Source: CAYQDF01 sp964416175
GTDB lineage: Bacteria; Chloroflexota; Anaerolineae; Anaerolineales; UBA4823
Reading direction: 5' to 3'
Assembly (NCBI GenBank): GCA_964416175.1
Contig: CAYQDF010000102.1
Location: 1 to 11,237, forward strand
Length of the DNA: 11,237 bases
The notes under the pieces are model-generated. The model saw nothing but the letters and a program-made list of their open reading frames with translations, searched no databases and had not been told where the DNA came from. Both the position numbers and the translations under genes were made by a program. Of the stretch, positions 1 through 5,558 are shown piece by piece. How positions within the stretch are numbered: position 1 is the stretch's first letter; each line of letters begins with the position of its first letter.

Positions 1-2505
1 AAAGCGGCGCGAACCTTTTCCACTCTGAACGAAGAACAGCAGGTTGTTGTTGTGCGGATGGTGGAGCTGCTGCTCGCCCCGCACAGAGACGCTCACGGGG
101 ATTTGCAGCTGGAGGGTGAGGCGCTCAAGCGGGAGATCTTCGATAGTTCGCTGAACCTCTGGCAGGGTCTGGCCGAAAACAACCCGCATGTCCTCGTGTT
201 CGACGACCTGCACTGGTCGGACCCGGTCTCCGTGGAGCTGGTCCTCCACCTGTTCCAGCTGGCCGACAGGGCGCCGATCTTGATCCTGTGTGCATTCCGC
301 CCCTACCGCACCTTTCCGGCCTGGGGCGTTAAGACGACTGCGGAGACTCAATATCCCCACCGGTATCGAGAGATATCCCTGAATCCGCTCACCGAAAGCG
401 ACAGCGCGCAGCTGGTCGACAGCCTGCTGGCGATTTCCGATCTGCCCCCGCAGCTTCGTCAGATCGTGTTGAGCAAGTCCGAGGGCAACCCGTTTTTCCT
501 GGAAGAAGTGGTGCGGATGCTGATCGATCAGGGAGTGATCCAGCGGGAGCCGGTCGAAGCCCAGGGCGTGGCGGGGGTACGGTGGGTGGCGGCCTCGAAT
601 TTCGAGGAGTTCGAAATCCCGGATAACCTGCAGGCGCTGCTTCTGGCGCGCATCGACCGCCTGGAAGGCGATGCGCGCCGCACGTTGCAGCTTGCCTCGG
701 TGATCGGCCGGTCTTTCTTGTTCAGGGTGCTCGAGACGATTGCAGATAGGATCGAGCGGCTCGAGGAGCAGCTGGGCACCCTGCAGCGCGTTGAGTTGAT
801 CCGCGAAGCCGCGCGCCACCCGGAGCTGGAATACATGTTCCGCCACGAGCTGACCCGTGACGCGGCGTACCAGTCGATCCTGCACCGCAAGCGCCGCGAG
901 TATCACCGCCGGGTCGCCGAGGCGATCGAAAAGTTGTACGCCGACCGGCTCGAGGAGGAGGCGCATCTCCTCGCTGATCACTTCTACCTGGCGCGCGAAT
1001 TCCCGCGATCATTGAAATATTGTGAACTGGCCGGGGACCGCGCCATCCGATTGTCCGCCTACATCGAGGCCGGCACGCACTTCGATCGGGCGATAGAGAT
1101 CGCCCGCCGTCTGGAAGTCCCCAGCGTCCAGCTGGCTCGCCTGTACTCCACGCGCGGCCGGGTGTTCGAATTGCTCAACCAGTTCGACAAGGCCCTGGAG
1201 AATTACAAGGAGCTCGAAGCGCTGGGACGTGAGCGGAACGACCGGACCCTGGAGCTCGCCGCTCTTCACCCCCAGGCGGTGATCCACTGCACGCCGAACC
1301 TCCGCTTCGATCCCCAGCGCGGGGTGCAGCTTGCCCGGCGAGCCTTGGACCTGGCGATCGACCTCGGTGATCCGCGGGCGGAAGCCAGAGCGCTCTGGAG
1401 CCTCATGCTTTATGAAAATTTTGCAACGGGAGATCTCCACCAGGCGGTCGCTTATGGGGAGCAGGGGATGCGCATTGCCCAGGAACACGATCTGCGCTCC
1501 GAACTGGCGCAGATCCAGCACGATCTGGGCCGCCCGTACATGCGGCTGGGATGGATGGAAGAAGCCTGGAAAGTGTACATGGACTCGCAGCTATTCTGGC
1601 GGGAGACGGGCAATAAACCGATGCTGGCGGATAACCTGACGAGCCTGGCCGAAAGCCTCTACACGTTTGGAGACCACGACCGGGCGCTGGAGTTCGCCGA
1701 AGAGGGCTTGCAGATCAACCGGGAGATCCACAGCGCCTGGGGGGAGGCGTACAGCATGATGATCATCGGTCCCATCCACCTGGAGCGGGGCGATCTGGAC
1801 GGCTGCTTTGAATTCATCAGGAAAGGCGGTGAACTTGCCGAGAAAGCAAATTTCGTCGCCGGCATCTTTGTCTCCCAGCTGGTTTCCGCCTGGGTCCACG
1901 CGTCGTTCGGCGATGTCGAGACTGCGATCGCTGCTGTGGAGCCGTTGCGATCTCTGGTTGAGCAGTACCTGAGCTTCAAGCCTTACCAGTTCCTCATCGA
2001 GAGTCTGACGCGGCTTTACCTTGGAAGTGTGAAGGAGGCGCGCCAGTATTATGACATGGTCGGGAGTGATAACAACAGCGAGCTGATCTTCGGACCATAC
2101 GTCTACACGCTCGATGTCGAGATTGCCCTCCTCCAAGAGCAGTATGACCTGGCCCTGGAGCGTGCCAACGGTTTCCTCGAATACATGGGCGAAAGCAAGA
2201 TCCGGTTGATGCTGCCTGATCTGCTCAACCAGAAGGCCCGCGCCCTGCTGGGGCTGGAACGGCGGGATGAAGCAGTCCGGACCCTCCAGGACGCCCTGGT
2301 GGAAGCCCGGCGGCAAACCTCGCGGCGCATCCTCTGGGCGGTGCTCGTCGATCTGGCGGAGATCGAGCCGGACGAAGCGGCGGCTGCCAGCCACCGGGCC
2401 GAGGCGCGGGAAGTGATCGAGTATATCCTGGCCCACTCAACCAACCAGCGGCTCCGCGAATCATTCCTCAAGCTCCCTGGCGTCCAGAAGGCCATGAGGG
2501 ATTGA
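1..2505 (+). CDS. AAA ATPase/TPR regulator of the cyclase- or kinase-linked type, C-terminal part (5' truncated)
   Basis: The frame is open from base 1 with no stop, so the gene enters from outside the window; the GTG at 52 is not a convincing start. The visible protein (834 residues) opens inside a P-loop ATPase of the AAA_16 kind. Walker B reads VFDDLHWSDP (about 196-225), followed by a sensor strand ILCAFRP and the family's SEGNPFFLEEVVRMLID segment (about 478-528). Walker A must lie upstream. From about 1000 to 2430 it is a long array of helical TPR-like repeats, such as YKELEALGRERNDRTLELAAL and the tyrosine/alanine pairs near 1560 and 1690. In known relatives this ATPase-TPR part follows an N-terminal class III cyclase or Ser/Thr kinase domain; which one applies here cannot be seen. 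A cytoplasmic signal-integrating role is inferred. The ligand is unknown. Confidence 0.85.
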   Translation, partial: KAARTFSTLNEEQQVVVVRMVELLLAPHRDAHGDLQLEGEALKREIFDSSLNLWQGLAENNPHVLVFDDLHWSDPVSVELVLHLFQLADRAPILILCAFRPYRTFPAWGVKTTAETQYPHRYREISLNPLTESDSAQLVDSLLAISDLPPQLRQIVLSKSEGNPFFLEEVVRMLIDQGVIQREPVEAQGVAGVRWVAASNFEEFEIPDNLQALLLARIDRLEGDARRTLQLASVIGRSFLFRVLETIADRIERLEEQLGTLQRVELIREAARHPELEYMFRHELTRDAAYQSILHRKRREYHRRVAEAIEKLYADRLEEEAHLLADHFYLAREFPRSLKYCELAGDRAIRLSAYIEAGTHFDRAIEIARRLEVPSVQLARLYSTRGRVFELLNQFDKALENYKELEALGRERNDRTLELAALHPQAVIHCTPNLRFDPQRGVQLARRALDLAIDLGDPRAEARALWSLMLYENFATGDLHQAVAYGEQGMRIAQEHDLRSELAQIQHDLGRPYMRLGWMEEAWKVYMDSQLFWRETGNKPMLADNLTSLAESLYTFGDHDRALEFAEEGLQINREIHSAWGEAYSMMIIGPIHLERGDLDGCFEFIRKGGELAEKANFVAGIFVSQLVSAWVHASFGDVETAIAAVEPLRSLVEQYLSFKPYQFLIESLTRLYLGSVKEARQYYDMVGSDNNSELIFGPYVYTLDVEIALLQEQYDLALERANGFLEYMGESKIRLMLPDLLNQKARALLGLERRDEAVRTLQDALVEARRQTSRRILWAVLVDLAEIEPDEAAAASHRAEAREVIEYILAHSTNQRLRESFLKLPGVQKAMRD

Positions 2506-2511
2506 TCCAGC

Positions 2512-2557
2512 CATCTGGCATCCCAGATGCTCCAATATCGCTGATGCAGCGTGATAT
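2512..2557 (+). terminator. Two consecutive hairpins after the AAA/TPR gene
   Basis: Seven bases after the TGA a perfect 7-bp stem, CATCTGG/CCAGATG with loop CATC, spans 2512-2529. A second stem (ATATCGCTG against CAGC-GT-GATAT, two-base bulge) spans 2535-2557. Neither is followed by a T tract, so this is not a classical intrinsic terminator. It may mark the transcript 3' end or a processing structure. Confidence 0.35.
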
Positions 2558-2674
2558 GTAACCGATTTACCGGGGTCCCTGGCGGTCAATTCTGGTTCAG
2601 CGTCAGGTATGGAAGCCGGCTTATCGTTCGTTATTAAATCCATCAATAAGCTTTGTTGCAGGCATAATTTATTG

Positions 2675-2760
2675 TGTCACTGTGGGGCGGCGCAGCCGCC
2701 AATGCAGTCTCCAAACCAGCCAGGCGATTGCTTCACCGCCTTCGGCGGTTCGCAACAACA
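2675..2760. repeat. Decayed short dispersed repeat with terminal inverted repeats (TGTCATTGCGAG type)
   Basis: The ends are imperfect inverted repeats: TGTCACTGTGG at 2675 and, on the minus strand from 2760, TGTTGTTGCGAACC. Inside are two GC-rich palindromes, GGCGGC-GCA-GCCGCC (2686-2700) and ACCGCC-TTC-GGCGGT (2735-2749). A further inverted pair is GCAGTCTCC/GGCGATTGC (2705-2713 and 2723-2731). The pattern matches, from memory, a common bacterial intergenic element (CATTGCGAG, GAAGCAATCTCC, GGAGATTGCTTC, CGCAATGACA). It is non-coding and resembles a REP/MITE that can fold into a long hairpin. The short open frames here are by-products of the repeat. Confidence 0.6.
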
Positions 2761-2848
2761 CATAACGTTTTGGTTTTCCAACTCCTGGCTACAGATCACC
2801 ATGAATAAATTATCTAGGGACCCGACACTTTGTAAATTATGCAAAAGA

Positions 2849-2945
2849 AGGCACTTTGAGCGGAACGCAGTGAAGTCGAAAAGCGCCTTCGTGAGCATCC
2901 TTCGCCTGTGCAGCCAAGAACGCTGCTCCGCTCAGGATGCTTCCA
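2849..2945. repeat. Second short inverted-repeat element (TGAGCGGA / TCCGCTCA type)
   Basis: TGAGCGGAACGCAG (from 2857) is inverted as CTGCTCCGCTCA (to 2934), with a one-base gap. An inner pair, GCATCC (2895-2900) and GGATGC (2935-2940), adds to the structure. The stretch TGAGCGGAACGCAGTGAAG followed by TCGAA resembles dispersed 'GAGCGGAGTCGAAG' sequences seen, from memory, between genes of Chloroflexota and other bacteria. No coding frame fits it. It lies about 30 bases from the caspase stop codon and could serve as a bidirectional 3' structure. Confidence 0.5.
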
Positions 2946-2975
2946 TTCCAGAAGTGTCAGGTGGCCAGTAAATTA

Positions 2976-4328
2976 TCACTTGAACAGCTGCGGTGCGAGC
3001 CGCAGGGCTTTCTGGACGATCTCGACCATCCCGACCGCGGCTCCACCCTCTCCCGCAGCTCTCCGCAGCAGGCTCTGGACCCCCTCTAGCCTGGCCTCGA
3101 TGACCGGTAAGTTGGGCTCGGGGTCTCCGGCTTCCCGCTCCACCCGGGAAACGTCCTCCTCGACGGCCGCCTGGATCTTCGGGTCCAGGCCGGCGGAAGG
3201 GATGGCCTCCCGCAGCTCCTTGAGAACGTCGGCAAACTGTTCCAGCGAAGCGACATGCGCAGCAGTGTGGGTTGGAAAGACCGTCTGGTCCCGCCCGACG
3301 AACGCCCCGCCGCCGGTGTGCACGTTCCCCCGGATGAAAGCGCCGCCGCCGGTGTCGATCCGCTGCTCGCCAATGACATCCCCGCCGATTTCGACCACGT
3401 TTCCCTGCCCGAAGTTAACTCCCCCGGTCTGGAGGATTTGCTGGTAAAGCCTCAGGCTGCGTTCGGGGGGCACCTGGCGCACGGCAGCGCCGGAGGGCAG
3501 CTCTCCAGCTTCCGCCGCCCCAAGGTCTGCGTCAGCTGCGCCGCGGTAGAGGGCAACCGCGAAAGGACCTACTCCTTTCAGCACGGTCAGTTCCGGCTCC
3601 TGCGGCAGGTCGAACCGGCTCCTGACCGTCCTGCTGACGGATTCGAACACGGAAGTGTACAGGTCGAACGCGCTGATCGTGCCGCCGCGCGGCACTACTC
3701 CCGCGCCTTTCAGCCCGCGCGTGAGCGCCTGGGTAAAGATCGTCAGGCTCCCGCCGCCGATATAGGACCGCTGGTCCGCGCGGCAGGCGGTCAGGATGAT
3801 CCTCCCGCTGCCGGCCGATAGCAGCGCCTCAGCGGTGGTCCCCGGCAGGGATCTCCCGCCTGGGAGGTCGGCTGCGCCCAGGGAGGGAGAGATCTCGCCT
3901 GAATAGCAGGCGTTGAGGATCAGCAGCAGCCGCAGGGCGCGGATGTTGCCAAGCGCGCGGACCAGCTCGGCCTGAGAAACGCCGCTCCCCGGCTCTACCC
4001 GGTTGCCGGCAAGCTTCACGTCGTGGCTGACCAGGTAGTACTCACCGTCCGCGCCGAATTCGCCGTGCCCGCAGTAAAATACCACCACGGTGTTTTCGGG
4101 GCCTGTTCGCTCGGCGAGCGCGGCGAGGCCCGCCAGGATCCCGGCTCGCGTGGCTCCCGCATCGTGCAGGAGGGCGACTTGATCGGGCGGGTAGCCGCAG
4201 TACTCGCGGCTCTGCAGGATCTCGGCAACCGCCTCCGCGTCGGCGACCGTCTCAGGCGCGTCAAGCTGCGGGGCAAACCTGTGGCTGCCGACTCCGATCA
4301 GCAGGGCGTGGCCGTTCTGAAAAGGTAT
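2976..4328 (-). CDS. Caspase-fold cysteine protease (peptidase C14 family) with C-terminal glycine-rich adaptor and helical domain
   Basis: 450 residues if read from the AUA at 4326-4328. The first β-strand and loop follow at once (NGHALLIGVGSHRFAP). The catalytic dyad is His88 in FYCGHGE and Cys141 in LILNACYSGE, and the fold continues to about residue 260 (RIILTACRADQ, LTIFTQALTRGL, FAVALY). Residues about 300-350 are a glycine-rich repeat (VNFGQGN, EIGGDVIG, then two TGGGAF units), followed by a charged helical tail to LAPQLFK. No signal peptide or TM helix is visible, so it is cytoplasmic. An annotation restricted to ATG/GTG/TTG would begin at GTG 4088, deleting the fold's first strand and leaving only eight residues up to the catalytic His, so that start is rejected. 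It has its own promoter and shares its repeat with the STAND NTPase at 5555-8509. Substrate unknown; a regulated-death or signalling protease is inferred. Confidence 0.88.
   Translation of the reverse strand: MPFQNGHALLIGVGSHRFAPQLDAPETVADAEAVAEILQSREYCGYPPDQVALLHDAGATRAGILAGLAALAERTGPENTVVVFYCGHGEFGADGEYYLVSHDVKLAGNRVEPGSGVSQAELVRALGNIRALRLLLILNACYSGEISPSLGAADLPGGRSLPGTTAEALLSAGSGRIILTACRADQRSYIGGGSLTIFTQALTRGLKGAGVVPRGGTISAFDLYTSVFESVSRTVRSRFDLPQEPELTVLKGVGPFAVALYRGAADADLGAAEAGELPSGAAVRQVPPERSLRLYQQILQTGGVNFGQGNVVEIGGDVIGEQRIDTGGGAFIRGNVHTGGGAFVGRDQTVFPTHTAAHVASLEQFADVLKELREAIPSAGLDPKIQAAVEEDVSRVEREAGDPEPNLPVIEARLEGVQSLLRRAAGEGGAAVGMVEIVQKALRLAPQLFK
3285..3365 (-). repeat. Tandem TGGGAF/GRD adaptor motif in the caspase
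   Basis: Encodes caspase residues about 322-348: two copies of a unit beginning DTGGGAF or HTGGGAF and ending in GRDQ, ten to eleven residues apart. Alternating small and hydrophobic residues with regular glycines suggest stacked β-rungs. The same arrangement opens the STAND NTPase (8435-8509), and the two DNA stretches agree at about 61 of 76 bases in a hand alignment. Confidence 0.8.
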
Positions 4329-4384
4329 GAGACCCCTCCGGGATGGTTGTGCTCGGGAATGTTGTGGAGAGAGCGGATCAACAT
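4298..4384 (-). other. Possible 28-codon leader ORF overlapping the caspase start
   Basis: An ATG at 4382-4384 has GGAG five bases upstream and reads 28 codons to a TGA at 4298-4300. It is in a different frame from the caspase and overlaps its first ten codons. It could couple or dampen translation of the caspase, or be chance. A single extra T in the T4 run near 4320-4324 would fuse it to the caspase frame, so a sequencing or real frameshift is the competing reading. No homology is recognised. Confidence 0.2.
4326..4339 (-). promoter_or_regulatory. Ribosome binding site with AUA start of the caspase gene
   Basis: On the minus strand GGAGGGG (4333-4339) is followed by TCTC and ATA (4326-4328); GGAGG lies six bases from the ATA. 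The caspase frame is closed upstream by TAG at 4437-4439. Between that stop and the GTG at 4088 I found no in-frame ATG, GTG or TTG. The peptide from ATA begins (M)PFQNGHALLIGVG, the short lead-in expected before a caspase first strand. Confidence 0.6.
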
Positions 4385-4655
4385 CCTGTCTCCTGGACTG
4401 TGAGCGATGTGAGCGGGATGGGAATCCGGATGGCGGCTATCGATCCTTGCAGACGAAGATATTATGGAACAAATCGCAAGCTTTGTCAAATCTACCTGGG
4501 TCAGAGGGTGGAACATTGAATTTTGCGGGAGCATCCCTTCAGTCCCCGCGGGACATGTCAGCGCGGTACAGGGTCAAAGTCCTGAACTTGCGGGGGAGCA
4601 GTCGCAGAAGCCCGCCCGAACGCCCCCAATTTCTTCTGAACTGCGTGACTCCCAG
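4329..4655 (-). other. Gene-free stretch between the SH3b and caspase genes
   Basis: This 327-base gap holds the caspase promoter, the candidate leader ORF and the ribosome binding site. A small inverted repeat GTCCC-CGC-GGGAC lies near 4542-4554. I see no T-tract terminator after the SH3b gene, so read-through into the caspase gene remains possible. Plus-strand open frames here have no ribosome binding site and no recognisable product. Confidence 0.5.
4461..4489 (-). promoter_or_regulatory. Strong sigma-70-type promoter for the caspase gene
   Basis: On the minus strand a perfect -35 TTGACA (4484-4489) is followed by a 17-base spacer and CATAAT (4461-4466), which matches the -10 consensus at five of six bases. 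Transcription would start near 4454, giving a leader of about 125 bases before the AUA. This allows the caspase to be expressed independently of the upstream STAND/SH3b pair. Confidence 0.7.
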
Positions 4656-5558
4656 TCAATTTAAATCAATCGTGAGCGTATAGTCCCACCTTCCTTGATC
4701 GCTGTTCACATCATCCAGGATAATCCTGACTTCGAGGTTGTAGACGCCATCCCCGACCACCGCGCCTCCGGGTGCCCACTTGTAAACGAAGTCCTCGAAG
4801 GTCCACGGATTGCAGTTCGGTTCGCCGCCGCCAAAGATGCAGAAGCCAGCCGTCTCTTCGGAGTTCTCGAACAAAACCTGACCGCTTGAATCGGTCACGG
4901 TGAAGAAGACCGCCTGGATTCCCGCGCCGTCCGCCGTAGATCCGGTGTTCTCGTCGTAGGCGTAAAGGCGCAGAAGGTACTGCGAATCGAAATCCGCCGC
5001 GAAGATCAGGTTCTCGGGAAAGGTCCCATCGGGGTCGGAGTTCCCGACGCTGGGCGGGGGCGGCGGTGGCGGCGGGGGGACGGCGACCGAGGGCAGGGTC
5101 GCCAGGTCGATGTTGCAGGCAATGAACTGCGCCCCGGCGCTCACCCAGCCGATCTGGTTGTTGGCCTCCTCCTTCACCTGGGCCCAGGAGCCGCCGGGGA
5201 TGCCCTCCGGGTTGAAGCCGGTCGGCGTCAAAACGGTCTGCGCAGGCAGGGCGCGGATCGGCGGGTTGTACGCCGTCCCGGGACCGCTGCGCAGGTTCAG
5301 GTCCTGCAGGACGGTGCACTGCGGGCCGGGAGTAACGCTGGGCTGAGTTGTCAGCGCGGGAGCGGTTGTGGCGGTGGCCTCCAGCGGGGTCGGCGTTGGA
5401 GGGAGAGGGGTTGGGCTGGCTTCACCGGCAGGGGTCGGCGCTTCGACGGTCGGCGTAGAAACCGGCGTATCCGTGACAGCCGTGATGGCGTAAGCGCAGC
5501 TGAGCTGCGCGATCAACAGGAAGCCTGCAGCTCCCACGATCTTTATTGGGAATTTCAT
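4656..5558 (-). CDS. Secreted SH3b-domain protein with Pro/Thr linker and C-terminal β-rich domain
   Basis: 300 residues from the ATG at 5556-5558. The longer frame reaching back to 5684 is rejected because it only re-reads the STAND gene. A signal peptide (basic MKFPIK, hydrophobic GAAGFLLIA, likely cut after AYA at residue 24) is followed by a Thr/Pro/Ala-rich stalk to about 80. Next comes a bacterial SH3 domain (81-150) with LNLRSGPGTAYNP and NQIGWVSA, a run of nine prolines (161-169), and a C-terminal β-sandwich-like domain (about 180-300) with the pair CIFGGGEPNC. A lipobox is not convincing (AQLSC lacks the usual -3 residue). It probably sits outside the membrane and may bind cell-wall material. 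The start overlaps the STAND stop as ATGA, with GGAGGAG ten bases upstream, so translation is coupled. An envelope-side ligand or partner for the STAND protein is inferred. Confidence 0.85.
   Translation of the reverse strand: MKFPIKIVGAAGFLLIAQLSCAYAITAVTDTPVSTPTVEAPTPAGEASPTPLPPTPTPLEATATTAPALTTQPSVTPGPQCTVLQDLNLRSGPGTAYNPPIRALPAQTVLTPTGFNPEGIPGGSWAQVKEEANNQIGWVSAGAQFIACNIDLATLPSVAVPPPPPPPPPSVGNSDPDGTFPENLIFAADFDSQYLLRLYAYDENTGSTADGAGIQAVFFTVTDSSGQVLFENSEETAGFCIFGGGEPNCNPWTFEDFVYKWAPGGAVVGDGVYNLEVRIILDDVNSDQGRWDYTLTIDLN

Noticed and set aside
2675..2770. Integron attC-like site suggested by CATAACG near the GC palindromes
   Set aside because: No matching inverse core site or integrase, and the sequence fits the dispersed TGTCATTGCGAG repeat better.
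2461..2971. Open frames on both strands in the gap between the AAA/TPR gene and the caspase
   Set aside because: They read through hairpins and repeat remnants, lack ribosome binding sites and give compositionally odd peptides with no recognisable domain.
4464..4664. 66-codon plus-strand frame opposite the caspase promoter
   Set aside because: No Shine-Dalgarno, no recognisable product, and it runs antisense across the caspase promoter.
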